Shown here: positions 53,414-62,967 of the stretch, piece after piece | Position numbering within the stretch: position 1 is the stretch's first letter | Layout: every line of letters begins with the position of its first letter | Origin: JAIQFL01 sp035295745 | GTDB lineage: Bacteria > Acidobacteriota > Terriglobia > Bryobacterales > Bryobacteraceae | Length of the DNA stretch: 64,000 bases | Assembly: GCA_035295745.1 (NCBI GenBank) | Contig: DATGIL010000069.1 | Coordinates: 103,889-167,888, forward strand | Reading direction: 5' to 3' | Notes under the pieces: generated by a model | What the model was told of the DNA's origin: nothing | Seen by the model: only the letters and a program-made list of their open reading frames with translations | Databases searched by the model: none | Translations under genes and position numbers: made by a program

Positions 53414-55789
53414 CTACTCCTGCCGCAAAGCCGCGAGCGGGTCCGAGCGCATGGCCTTCGCCGCCGGCGCCGCTGCGGCCACCGCCGCGACCGCGCCAAG
53501 CAGAATCGCGACGCCGGCATACGTCGCCGGATCGTGCGCGGTGACGCCGTAAAGCAGTCCGGCGAGAGTCCGTGTCAGCCATAGAGCGCCAGCCACTCCG
53601 ATTCCTACACCGATCGAAACCAACTTGCCGGCATCGCCCAGGACAAGCCGGAAGACATCTCCAGGTGTGGCGCCGATGGCTATGCGGACGCCGATCTCGC
53701 GTGTCCGCTCCGCGACCGCGTAATACATCACGCTGTAGATTCCGGCCGCGGCCAGCGCGAGGGCGAGCGTCGCGAAGAGGCCGACGAGCCAGGTTTGAAA
53801 GCGCCGCTGCGCCAGGCGGTCATCGAGCTGGCGGTCGAGAGTCGAGACGTTCTGGATCGCCGCTCCGGAATCCAGATCGCGGATCGCCTTCCGGATCGCC
53901 GGGGCGAGCGCCAGCGGATCGGCTTGCGTCCGTACCGCCAGCGCCATTCCCCACGGCCGCTGCGTCTGTGGCCAGAGCACCTCGGGGATTGGCTCGCTGG
54001 TGATGGCCTGCCGGCGTGTGTTGCCGACTACACCCACGATCGTGTACCCGGTTCGGTCAAAGTCGCGGTGGAGCACGCGGCCCAAGGGATCGATGTGTGG
54101 AAGGTAGAGATCGGCGAACGCCTGGTTGACCATGGCCACTTTGGGCGCGTCCTTGGAGTCAGCGGCGGAGAAGTAGCGGCCGCGCAGGAGCGGTACGCCG
54201 ATCGCTTGCAAGTAGCGGCCGCCGATTACGTCGAAGTTGATCATGGGTGCGCCGGCAGGGTCGAGCGGCGGCTGACCGTCGATCGAGATCGGGGTATGCA
54301 TGGCGTTGGCCTGGAAGTAGCGGCTGATGCCGCCTGCGGCCTCGACCCCGGGAAGCGATTCGACCCGTGCGACGAGTTGTTGAAACTGGGCCGGATCGTC
54401 AGAAACCGTCGATGAAAATACCATGGTCAGAACGCCCGCGCCGTGGAACCCGGGATCCAAGTGCAGAATGGCGGACATGCTGCGCAGCAGCAGGCCCGCG
54501 CCGGCGAGCAGCACGATGGCGACGCCGCATTCGACAATCACGAGCAAGTCGCGGGTGCGGCGCGCGTGGCGTATGCCGGAACCGCGTGCCCCCAGCGCGC
54601 TCGCCGACGACGCCAGACGGAATGCAGGTGCCAACCCGAACAAAACTGCCGAAAGGAGACAAAGGACGAGCGTGAAGAGCACCGCGCTGGCATCCAGCGA
54701 AATCTCGTGTAGACGGGGTGTGTCTCGCGGAGCCAAAGCAACGATCGCCCGCACAGCTGCAGAAGCAAGCAGGACCCCGAGCGCGCCAGCCGCGCCCGCG
54801 AGGACGAGGCTCTCGGTGAAAAGCTGGGAGAGGAGTCGTCCACGGCTGGCGCCCAAGGCGGCTCGGACTTCGATCTCGCGAATGCGTCCCGCGCCGCGGG
54901 CCAGCACCAGGTTGCCGAGATTCGTGCAGGCAATCAGCAGAACCATGCCAACCGCGGCGAGCAGCAGCGAGAGTCCCAGCCTTACCGGCCCCACCACCTG
55001 ATCCAGAAGTGGAATCAGGCGGGCGCCCATGCCGCGGTCTTCCGGGTACGTCAGCGCAAGGCGCGCGGCGATGCCGGACATTTCGGACCGGGCTTCTTCG
55101 AGGCGGACCCCGGGCCGCAGCTTCCCGATGACTTCCTAGCCGAATTTGACCGAGCGGGAATCCGTCTCCTCGCGAAAGTAGGGGGCATGGGTGTACGGCA
55201 TCCAGACGGAAGTGTTTTTGTGCAACGGGCGGAAGCCGCGCGGAAGCACGCCGATCACCTGGATGGATTTGCCGCCGAGGGATGCCGTCCTGCCGATCGC
55301 GCCAGGCGATCCTCCCATCCGGCGTTGCCAGAGTTCGTAGCTGACGACAGCGAGCGGTTCGCCGCGGAGCGCCTCATCGGCGGTGAAGGTGCGGCCGGCG
55401 ACCGGCTGCGCACCGAGCTCGGCGAACCAGTTTGGTGAGACGAAGTCAGTCTCCAGAGATTCAGGCTCCGGTTCGCCGGACCAAATGAGCGGCTCGCTTC
55501 GCATATAGCTCAGATCTTCGAAGGAGCGCGCGTGCCGCTGCCAATCGAGGACATTGGCATAGCCGGTGGGGCGTTGATTGAGGCCCACGCGCGGATCGGC
55601 GGTCCAGAGGAGGACCAGGCGATCCGCGTCGCGGTAGGGGAGCGGACGCAAGAGCACCGAGTTCACGGTGCTGAACATGGCGGTGTTGATTCCGATGCCG
55701 AGTGCGAGCGTGGCTACCGCGGCGGCGGGGAAGCCAGGATTGCGCCGCAGAGTGCGCGCGGCGAAACGCAGGTCCTGCCAGACAGCCAT
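53414..55789 (-). pseudogene. ADOP/MacB-like permease split by an amber codon
   Basis: One continuous reading frame of about 791 codons with a single TAG at 55138-55136. The part before it (217 residues) starts MAVWQDLRFAARTLRRNPGF and carries the first MacB periplasmic core domain to SVKFG. The part after resumes in the same frame with EVIGKLRPGVRLEEARSEMSGIAARL and continues through two FtsX permease domains (LLLAAVGMVLLIACTNLGNLVLAR; LFATLALALAAAGIYSVMYYAVAERTREIGVR). Sequence runs smoothly across the stop, so a TGG to TAG change is likely. Intact members are acidobacterial duplicated orphan permeases (ADOP). It could be a pseudogene, a readthrough case or a base error. Confidence 0.85.
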
Positions 55790-55969
55790 ACCGCCAGTTT
55801 AGACGGCTGTGAGGGTTCCCGGATAGGAGAGCACCGGATCGCTGAGCGGTGGCCGGAAGAGGATGAAATGATAGAGCAAAGACTTTGCCGCGTCGACGCT
55901 ATTGGCCACGTCTTTTCGAGCGCTTACCAAATCCGCGGGACGAAGTGGTTGCCCTCAGTCAGAAATGAT

Positions 55970-56028
55970 GGACGCTCGAAAAGTACGGACAAAAGTATCG
56001 AGGCGGCAAATAGGAGTGTTTGCGCCAC
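55970..56028. repeat. dispersed repeat family A, copy 2
   Basis: A 59-base element matching 24337-24394. Its right end touches the topA stop codon (56028-56030), with GTTTGCGCCAC shared exactly. The rest of the 238-base gap between the permease start and topA shows nothing else. Confidence 0.65.
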
Positions 56029-58829
56029 TATTGCGCCACGGGCTCTGCTTGCGGAGCTTCCTGCTTGTGTTTGCACTCCTCATTGGGGCACTGCCACACC
56101 GGACCCGCCTTAAGCCACTTCTCTTCCATATAAGGACTCCCGCATTCGGGGCATTTCTCCTCGACTGGCTTGCCCCACGCCACGAATTTGCAATCGGGGT
56201 AGCGCGTGCATCCATAGAAGGTCTTGCCTTTGCGCGTGCGGCGCTCGCTGATCTCGCCATCGCTGCACTTCGGGCACTTCATGCCGATGGTCTTCTGCTT
56301 CACGTACTTGCATGTCGGGTAGTTACTGCAGGCAGTGAACTCCCCAAATCGCCCCGACTTGACCACCAGGTGATTCCCACACTGCGGGCACAACTCATCC
56401 AGCGGTTGATCGGGCTTTCTCTGGGTTCCGCCAATCTGTTTGGTCGTCTTGCAATCAGGATAGCCGGTGCAGGCGAAGAAGGTCCCGAATCTGCCCTTTT
56501 TCAATACCATCGGACGGCCGCAGTTCTGGCAATACTCCTCTTCGCCCTGCTCGCTCAGGTCCGATTTGTCGAGATCCGGAAGATCCACCGGCAGCTCGCG
56601 CGTATAGGTGCAGAAGCCATCCTTCCGTTGCCACCGCAACGCGACGCCGTCGGGCGCATCCTGCAGGTTCACTTCGAAGAACTCGTTCATCTGCGGATGC
56701 CGCGACAGGATCTTGATCAGGCGCTCGCGGAGTTGAATCCTATCCTTGATCCGGCGCTCCACCAGGCTCTGTTCGTGCTTGACGAACGCGGATTTGACAT
56801 CCGGCGGAAGATCCGGCCGGTATGCGCTTGATAGAATTCCGCTCTCCCCCACTCGCACAGCTTGCGGAAAGCGGGCTTGAATTTTGGTGAGCGACTTCTG
56901 CTCCTCGTTGCGGAGCCTCACGACCCGCCGTTCGATTTCGGCCCCCAGTTTTTCCAGGTCCCCTTCCGCGCTCTTGGTGGACGCGTCCGGATATCCGGTA
57001 CACGCGAGGAAGCTTCCGTGTTTGCCCCACTTGACTACCAGGGGCTTGCCGCACTTCTCGCAGATCAAGTCGGTGGGCTTCTCCATCCGCTTGATGTCGG
57101 TCATGTGCTCTTCGGCGTGCTGCAGATCCTTCTCGAATCGCTCGTAGAATTCGCCCATGGCCGCGCGCCAGTCGAGCTTGCCATCCTCGATCTCGTCCAA
57201 CTCCTCTTCCATGCGCGCGGTGTACTTCACTTCGAAGATGTCGTCGAAGCTCTGGATCAGGAGGTCGGTCACCACCATGCCCAATTCACTGGGCAGGAAA
57301 CGGCCGCCTTCCTTCTTTACATATTCCCGGTCCTGGATCGTGGAAAGAATCGAAGCATAGGTTGAAGGACGCCCCACACCATCCGACTCGAGCCGTTTCA
57401 CCAGCGTTGCTTCGTTGTAGCGCGGCGGCGGCTCGGTGAAGTGTTGGTCGGGATGTATCGCTTTGAAGCGAAGACGCTCGCCCTCGGCGACCACGGGCAT
57501 CTTGTGGCCCTCCTCCGCGTCCTCTTCGTCGGCCTGATCTTTATCCTCTTTATAGACCTTGAGGAAACCTCTGAACTTCTCGACCGAGCCGGTAGCGCGG
57601 AAAACATATTCCGTGCCGTTTTTGCCGGTGGCCACCACGTCGATGGTGGTCTGGTCGAACAATGCCGGCATCATCTGGCACGCCACAAAGCGATTCCAGA
57701 TAAGCCGGTACAACTTCATTTCGTCTTCTGCCAGGTGCTTCTCGAGCAACTCCGGAGTAAACGCCATGGACGTAGGCCGAATGGCTTCGTGCGCGTCCTG
57801 CGCGTCCTTCTTTGATTTGTATACGTTGGGAGCATCGGGGAGAAATTCCTTACCGAAGTGCTCGCCGATATAGTGGCGCACGTCACGGATGGCGTCGTCG
57901 GAAATGCGCGTAGAATCCGTACGCATGTACGTGATCAGGCCGACCGCGCCCTCCTTACCAAGCTCGACGCCTTCGTACAGGCGCTGGGCCAGCATCATGG
58001 TGCGCTTCACGCTGAACCGCAGCTTGCGCGATGCCTCCTGCTGTAGCGTCGAGGTGATGAACGGCGCTACCGGATTACGTTTCTTCTCGCGCGTGGCCAC
58101 GGACCGAACGACGTAATCGGCGCCTTCGATCTGCGCTAACACGTCATCGGCTGCTTCCTTGGAGGGGATGTCCGCAGGCTGATCGTTCAGCTTATTCAGC
58201 CGCGTCGTAAGCAGCGGAGGTTTCTTAGCGTGGAGGTCGGCATCGATCGTCCAATACTCTTTTGGAACGAAGGCGCGAATTTCCCTCTCGCGTTCCACTA
58301 CCACGCGCAGGGCAACAGTCTGCACACGGCCCGCTGAGAGGCCGCGGCGAACTTTGTCCCACAGGAGCGGAGAAATTTTATAGCCTACCAGCCGATCGAG
58401 CACGCGCCGCGCCTGTTGCGCATCCACCAGGTTGGCATTCACCTGGCCGGGTACTTCGAACGCCTTCTCGATTGCCTTTTTTGTGATCTCGTTAAACATG
58501 ACCCGGAAAATGCGCGGGCCGTTCTTGCCATTCCCGAGTTCTTCCTGGAGGTGATAGCAGATTGCCTCACCTTCGCGATCAGGGTCAGCCGCGAGGTACA
58601 CTTCTTCGACTTTTTTTGCGGCTTGTTTCAGCTCTGCCAGGAGCTTCTTCTTGCCTTCGATGACTTCGTAATGCGGCTCGAAGCCGTGACCAACGTCTAC
58701 AGCGAGATCCTTCTTGGGGAGATCTTTAATATGACCGAGCGAAGCTTTAACCAAGTACTGCTTGCCCAGGTATTTGTTGATGGTCTTCGCCTTTCCAGGC
58801 GATTCCACGATTACCAGAGCCTTTGCCAT
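56028..58829 (-). CDS. topA: DNA topoisomerase I
   Basis: Type IA topoisomerase of 933 residues, relaxing negative supercoils. Toprim domain at the N-terminus (ALVIVESPGKAKTINKYLG, AADPDREGEAICYHL), catalytic Tyr301 in GLITYMRTDSTRIS. C-terminal zinc-ribbon series: the first (CEKCGKPLVVKWGKHGSFLAC at about 600) lacks its fourth Cys (TGYPDAS), then four complete ones (CQNCG, CPQCG, CPKCS, CPECG types), more than E. coli's. It follows dprA by 65 bases in the usual dprA-topA order. The stop codon coincides with the end of repeat A. Confidence 0.97.
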   Translation of the reverse strand: MAKALVIVESPGKAKTINKYLGKQYLVKASLGHIKDLPKKDLAVDVGHGFEPHYEVIEGKKKLLAELKQAAKKVEEVYLAADPDREGEAICYHLQEELGNGKNGPRIFRVMFNEITKKAIEKAFEVPGQVNANLVDAQQARRVLDRLVGYKISPLLWDKVRRGLSAGRVQTVALRVVVEREREIRAFVPKEYWTIDADLHAKKPPLLTTRLNKLNDQPADIPSKEAADDVLAQIEGADYVVRSVATREKKRNPVAPFITSTLQQEASRKLRFSVKRTMMLAQRLYEGVELGKEGAVGLITYMRTDSTRISDDAIRDVRHYIGEHFGKEFLPDAPNVYKSKKDAQDAHEAIRPTSMAFTPELLEKHLAEDEMKLYRLIWNRFVACQMMPALFDQTTIDVVATGKNGTEYVFRATGSVEKFRGFLKVYKEDKDQADEEDAEEGHKMPVVAEGERLRFKAIHPDQHFTEPPPRYNEATLVKRLESDGVGRPSTYASILSTIQDREYVKKEGGRFLPSELGMVVTDLLIQSFDDIFEVKYTARMEEELDEIEDGKLDWRAAMGEFYERFEKDLQHAEEHMTDIKRMEKPTDLICEKCGKPLVVKWGKHGSFLACTGYPDASTKSAEGDLEKLGAEIERRVVRLRNEEQKSLTKIQARFPQAVRVGESGILSSAYRPDLPPDVKSAFVKHEQSLVERRIKDRIQLRERLIKILSRHPQMNEFFEVNLQDAPDGVALRWQRKDGFCTYTRELPVDLPDLDKSDLSEQGEEEYCQNCGRPMVLKKGRFGTFFACTGYPDCKTTKQIGGTQRKPDQPLDELCPQCGNHLVVKSGRFGEFTACSNYPTCKYVKQKTIGMKCPKCSDGEISERRTRKGKTFYGCTRYPDCKFVAWGKPVEEKCPECGSPYMEEKWLKAGPVWQCPNEECKHKQEAPQAEPVAQ

Positions 58830-58894
58830 ATTCTACTTTCAGAGTGCGGCGACATTCGCCGTGTAATGTAACGATTGCAGGTTTCCAGTTGACC

Positions 58895-60070
58895 TTACCA
58901 CACTTTTACAAAATTCTTGCCGGGCAACTGCTTCACCAAGCCCAGCATTTCCAGCTCGAAGAGCGCGGCAATCAACTCCGAAGGAGAGGTATCTTCCACC
59001 TTCTCAAGGAGATCGTCCAAATGTATGGCGCTATCCACTTGAAGCGCTTCAAGCACCTTTCGCGCCGCATTATCCAACTGCGGTGCAGAGCCTTCCCCTA
59101 ATGATGCCTGTTCGCCCTCCGAGGTTGCACCGCCTTCTTCCAGCAGCTTTTTTTGCCCTCTCTCTATTAGATGCCGGCGGGATTCAGGCGGCAGGTCGAC
59201 AATCACGTCGTTCCAGTCCTGCACCAGGCGAGCGCCTTGTTTAATCAGCAAATTAGGCCCCCAACTCAGCTTGGAAGTGATGTTGCCGGGCACCGCGAAA
59301 ACCTCCCGGCCTTGATCCATCGCCAGCTTTGCGGTGATGGCCGAGCCGCTGTATTGCGCGCCTTCCACTACCAGCACACCCAGGCTCATACCACTGATGA
59401 TGCGATTGCGAATCGGAAAGTTCTGAGGGAAGGCGGTCGCACCCATGATGAATTCGGAAATAATCAGCCCTCTGGCCGCGATTTCTGTCATCATTTTGCG
59501 GTTTTCCGACGGGTACACAACGTCTACGCCGCAGCCTAAAACGGCAACCGTGTCGCCGCCGACCGAGAGCGTACCGCGATGTGCCGCGGTATCGATGCCG
59601 CGCGCCATTCCACTGACGATGGTGAGCCCCGCGTGCGCGAGATCCGCTGAGAGTCGCTCCGCCACCGCAACTCCATACGGTGTAGGCTGGCGTGTCCCTA
59701 CAACCCCGAGCATCAGCGCCTGCAGCAGTTCTACCTTGCCGCGCGCAAACAAAAGCACCGGCGGGTCGAAGATCTCGCGCAACGGCTGCGGATAGCGCGG
59801 ATCTCCGATCGTAACCAGAATCGTTCCGGTCTCCACCATCTTTTCCTGTTGTGCCGCCGCATCGTCGAAGGTGCAGCCGCTGGCGACCGATTGGGCTAAC
59901 GTTCCGCTGAGACCGGCCGCTTCCAGTTCCGTGCGGGATGCACGAAAGATCGCCTGCGGGGTGCCGAACCGGTCGAGCAGTTTCCCGGAAGTGCGTGTAC
60001 CCAGACCTGGGACTAATTTCAGAGCCAGCCAGTGGAGTTCCTCCTCCCGGCTCAGGAAAGGTGAAGACAT
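58895..60070 (-). CDS. dprA: DNA processing protein, recombination mediator
   Basis: About 391 residues from the ATG at 60070 (MSSPFLSREEELHW); the frame is open from 60091. N-terminal SAM/helix-hairpin-helix region (LVPGLGTRTSGKLLDRFG), then the Rossmann DprA core (GVVGTRQPTPYGVAVAERL, IVSGMARGIDTAAHRGTL, VLGCGVDVVYPSENRKM, FPIRNRIISGMSLGVLVVEG, SGSAITAKLAMDQGREVFAVPGN), and a C-terminal winged-helix domain (about 325-390). DprA loads RecA on incoming single-stranded DNA in transformation. No competence genes are in the window. Confidence 0.95.
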   Translation of the reverse strand: MSSPFLSREEELHWLALKLVPGLGTRTSGKLLDRFGTPQAIFRASRTELEAAGLSGTLAQSVASGCTFDDAAAQQEKMVETGTILVTIGDPRYPQPLREIFDPPVLLFARGKVELLQALMLGVVGTRQPTPYGVAVAERLSADLAHAGLTIVSGMARGIDTAAHRGTLSVGGDTVAVLGCGVDVVYPSENRKMMTEIAARGLIISEFIMGATAFPQNFPIRNRIISGMSLGVLVVEGAQYSGSAITAKLAMDQGREVFAVPGNITSKLSWGPNLLIKQGARLVQDWNDVIVDLPPESRRHLIERGQKKLLEEGGATSEGEQASLGEGSAPQLDNAARKVLEALQVDSAIHLDDLLEKVEDTSPSELIAALFELEMLGLVKQLPGKNFVKVW

Positions 60071-60263
60071 GAAGTGGGGCTTGCTGAACACTACGCTAGC
60101 ACAGTTCGCGATTTTGTAAAGTCAGAGCCCCGTGGCGGAAACACTTCTGTTTGTAGCGCCAAGACTTTCTTCGCCCGCTTTTCGGGCGTCCGCCAAGCGT
60201 GCTGCACGAAGTCAATCGGACCGTGAGCCGGCATCTTCCGAATCCGCGTTCTCCCTCCACGGG

Positions 60264-61067
60264 TCATACACGCGCTGTGTTCGGTTTCCGCGGCAAAGCC
60301 GGCGCAATTGGAGGCCGAATTGGGGCGCTTGCACGAGTAGGCGCGGAAAGATTCACGTTCGTGTTATTCACCGTGTTATTGACGACCATCACTGCTGGAG
60401 CATCCGCGGAGTCATCGTTCCCGCCGAAGCCCGCACTGATGGTGGCTGCCACATCCACGTAGTCTGACGCCGCGCTCGCAATGCGCTGCCATAGGGGCAC
60501 GGTGCTCCCCACCTTGACCGTAACGGATGGCGCGCTGCCCTTGACGGTCATTTTCTGTCCTTCGTTGACCCTCTGTGAACCGTGAGCCGTCACGACTTCT
60601 GCGACGCCCGCTTGCGCAGTGATGGTGGTCTGCGTACCCTTGACGGCGATCAGGTAGTCGCCCGGACTGTCCGTCTTGATGGTGGCGTTGGATGTTGCGA
60701 TCGCGATGTCTTCATTCGACGTGCTTGCCACATGGCTCGTGAGGTTGCCTTTGATGACGGTGAAGTTGTAGTGCAGCGGGTCGGCGGCATCCATGCGAAC
60801 TTCCGCATTGCTCTGCGCTTCCAGGACGTGCGAATCGTCAATCCAGAAATCGCCACCAGCTTTCTTGCCAGTCTTCACGTCATCGCCGTTCGCGAGGGCC
60901 GCAGCTTGGCTGGCCTGTGTCGAGCCGCCATTACCTGCATGCTCGATCGTCACCGCCCCTTTCACATTTACGAGGTGAACCACGTCCTGGGCAAAGCCAG
61001 GAGTGGACAAGGATGCCAGCAGCAGCATCGCAGCCACCGCCGTGAATTGAGATTCGATCTTCGTCAT
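60264..61067 (-). CDS. FecR-domain exported protein
   Basis: About 267 residues from the ATG at 61067, which has GGGAGG seven bases upstream; the frame runs open to 61211 without a site. The signal peptide ends near STPGFAQ. The FecR fold shows in LVNVKGAVTIEHAG, LANGDDVKTGKKAGGDFWIDD, VLEAQSNAEVRMDA and YLIAVKGTQTTITAQAGVAEVV. No sigma partner or transmembrane helix is present. Hence it is not a classical FecR anti-sigma; such soluble FecR proteins occur in many environmental bacteria with unknown roles. The C-terminus is Asn/Ala/Pro-rich and low-complexity (NNTVNNTNVNLS). Confidence 0.82.
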   Translation of the reverse strand: MTKIESQFTAVAAMLLLASLSTPGFAQDVVHLVNVKGAVTIEHAGNGGSTQASQAAALANGDDVKTGKKAGGDFWIDDSHVLEAQSNAEVRMDAADPLHYNFTVIKGNLTSHVASTSNEDIAIATSNATIKTDSPGDYLIAVKGTQTTITAQAGVAEVVTAHGSQRVNEGQKMTVKGSAPSVTVKVGSTVPLWQRIASAASDYVDVAATISAGFGGNDDSADAPAVMVVNNTVNNTNVNLSAPTRASAPIRPPIAPALPRKPNTARV

Positions 61068-61174
61068 TGGAGTGCCTCCCGAACGGCCTTCGACTAACCA
61101 AACCCGGATTCTGCGGGGATTCTCCTGTATCTTTAGGGCCATCGCCCAATTGATGGCACAATCGTAGAGGGAAG

Positions 61175-62518
61175 ATGGAAGCCAGAAATCAAGCCTACAC
61201 GGTGGAGACACAGAAGCAGATCGGCGAGCTCAATCGCCTGGGCTGGTATCACAGCCTCGAATTGCCTGACGGGAGCGTCATCCAGGGCTTGCAGTCGCTT
61301 GACCAGCTCCGCTTGCGGCTGGCGCAATTCCCGATCCCGCATGACCTCACGGGCAAGCGCGTGCTCGATATCGGCGCGTGGGACGGATGGTTCAGCTTCG
61401 AAATGGAGAAACGCGGCGCCAGGGTGCTCGCCATCGATTCCGCGGAGCACACGCAATTCCGCGTGGCGCGCGATCTGCTCGGCTCCAAGGTGGACTATCA
61501 GATTGCGGACATCTGCCGCCTCTCCTCGAAGGACGTCGGCCGCTTTGACATCGTGCTCTTTTTCGGCGTGCTGTATCACCTGAAGCACCCCATGCTGGCT
61601 CTCGAGAACGTCTGCGATCTGGCGACAGACATGGCCTTCATCGAGTCGTTTGTGTCGGACGATGGCAGCGATTTGTCCGCCCCGCCGGTGATGGAGTTCT
61701 ACGAGACGACCGAGCTGCGAGGTCAATTCGACAACTGGGTAGGCCCCAACACTTCCTGCCTGCTGGCCTTCTGCCGTGCGGCGGGGTTTGTGCGAGTCCA
61801 ACTGCAAAGCGTGATGGCCTGCCGGGCGCACGTGAGCTGCTTCCGAAGGTGGGCGGACCGGCCAGGCGCCGCCACCGCGCCCTACGTCACCTGCGTGGAG
61901 AACAGCGTATCGCTCGATCATTCGTTCTCGGGACGGACTGACGACTACGTCTCGATGTGGTTCAAGTCCGAACAGGAGGAGTTGACTTGCGAAAATGTCT
62001 TTCCGCAGATCGGCCCGTACGCCTCAAAGCCCGTAATCGTCCACGCTACGGGCGGCGACGGATGGCATGCCAACTGCAAACTGCCTCCGGGACTCGACCC
62101 GGGTTGGTATGACATGCGCCTGCGAGTCCGCGACAGCGCCCTTAGCAACGCGGTCCGGATCGGCGTGGACATTCCCGAATCCGAACGCCGCGCGCAAGGT
62201 GCCGTCTCTCCGCCTGGCGATATGAGCATCCGGCTGGTAACCGACGGGCGGACCTGGGAACGCTACCGGGTGCATGTCGGGGTGGATTCGTGCGTCTCGC
62301 TGTGGGCTTCAGGTTTGCCTGCAAACTGCGATCGTGGGCAGGTAGTGGTCCGTCTGAATGGAACCGATATGCCTGCAGTCTTCGTCTCGTCTCCGGATGC
62401 CGAGGGCGCGACGCAGGTAAACGCTTTACTGCCCTATGGACTGCAGCCGGGCCGGGCATCGTTCGTGCTAGTCGCGGGCGAGAGCCAATCGCCGCCCGTG
62501 GAAGTCGAACTCGTCTGA
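61175..62518 (+). CDS. DUF1698-type SAM methyltransferase with added C-terminal domain
   Basis: 447 residues. N-terminal 230 residues: a CmoB/DUF1698-like class I methyltransferase with motif I VLDIGAWDGWFSFEMEKRG, acidic VLAID and FDIVLFFGVLYHLKHPM. After about residue 235 comes a beta-rich domain of about 200 residues in two parts (PYVTCVENSVSLDHSFS; FPQIGPYASKPVIVHATGGDGWHAN through EVELV) that resembles IPT/Ig-like folds, unusual for a cytosolic methyltransferase. A GAGGGAAG site precedes the ATG. CmoB acts on tRNA wobble uridine; the added domain suggests a carbohydrate or surface substrate here. Confidence 0.75.
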   Translation: MEARNQAYTVETQKQIGELNRLGWYHSLELPDGSVIQGLQSLDQLRLRLAQFPIPHDLTGKRVLDIGAWDGWFSFEMEKRGARVLAIDSAEHTQFRVARDLLGSKVDYQIADICRLSSKDVGRFDIVLFFGVLYHLKHPMLALENVCDLATDMAFIESFVSDDGSDLSAPPVMEFYETTELRGQFDNWVGPNTSCLLAFCRAAGFVRVQLQSVMACRAHVSCFRRWADRPGAATAPYVTCVENSVSLDHSFSGRTDDYVSMWFKSEQEELTCENVFPQIGPYASKPVIVHATGGDGWHANCKLPPGLDPGWYDMRLRVRDSALSNAVRIGVDIPESERRAQGAVSPPGDMSIRLVTDGRTWERYRVHVGVDSCVSLWASGLPANCDRGQVVVRLNGTDMPAVFVSSPDAEGATQVNALLPYGLQPGRASFVLVAGESQSPPVEVELV

Positions 62519-62520
62519 AT

Positions 62521-62967
62521 TCAAGCCAAGCCGGCGAAGGTCTGGGCGCCAGTCCGGGTGTTGCATCCCGAGACGTTCTGCATACCAATGCCAAATGTAA
62601 ACAGGGCGGCCCGTCCGTCCATGGCCCAGCGCTTCACATCCCACTCCACACGCAAATACCGGAAGGCAGGCCGAGGGGAAAGATCAAGCACTGCGGGATA
62701 AGAGCCGCAATAATATTTCTTCGGAAGCTGTAACACGGGCTCCCAATCGTTTCCGTTCGAGGATCCCAGGAGCGAAACGCCTAAGCTCTGTCCTTCGATC
62801 CCTCGCGTGATCTCCAATGTGACGATCAGCACCGCACCCTGATTTTCTTCCAGGATCAATAGGGGACCGATGCCGCTTTCGTGAACCGTGCACTCGTCTA
62901 ACAAGACGACTGGCGGAATGAGAAGCTCTCCGTCCCGCCCACTTTGCCGCTCTGCCGTTGCGATCAT
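62521..62967 (-). CDS. hypothetical protein, unknown function
   Basis: 148 residues, beta-rich. The core SLGVSLLGSSNGNDWEPV, PKKYYCGSYPAVLDLS and AFRYLRVEWDVKRWA looks like a discoidin/F5-8-like carbohydrate-binding pattern, but this is only a resemblance. No signal peptide. It overlaps the next upstream gene by four bases and converges on the methyltransferase gene with two bases between stops. Confidence 0.55.
   Translation of the reverse strand: MIATAERQSGRDGELLIPPVVLLDECTVHESGIGPLLILEENQGAVLIVTLEITRGIEGQSLGVSLLGSSNGNDWEPVLQLPKKYYCGSYPAVLDLSPRPAFRYLRVEWDVKRWAMDGRAALFTFGIGMQNVSGCNTRTGAQTFAGLA

Noticed and set aside
53414..55081. Treating the downstream permease half as an independent gene
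   Set aside because: Its first ATG is just the first one after the TAG, the frame is the same as upstream, and intact relatives need the N-terminal half.
60172..60188. CGCCCG-CTTTT-CGGGCG hairpin between dprA and the FecR gene as a terminator
   Set aside because: No T-run on either strand after the 6-bp stem; possible structure but not a supported terminator.
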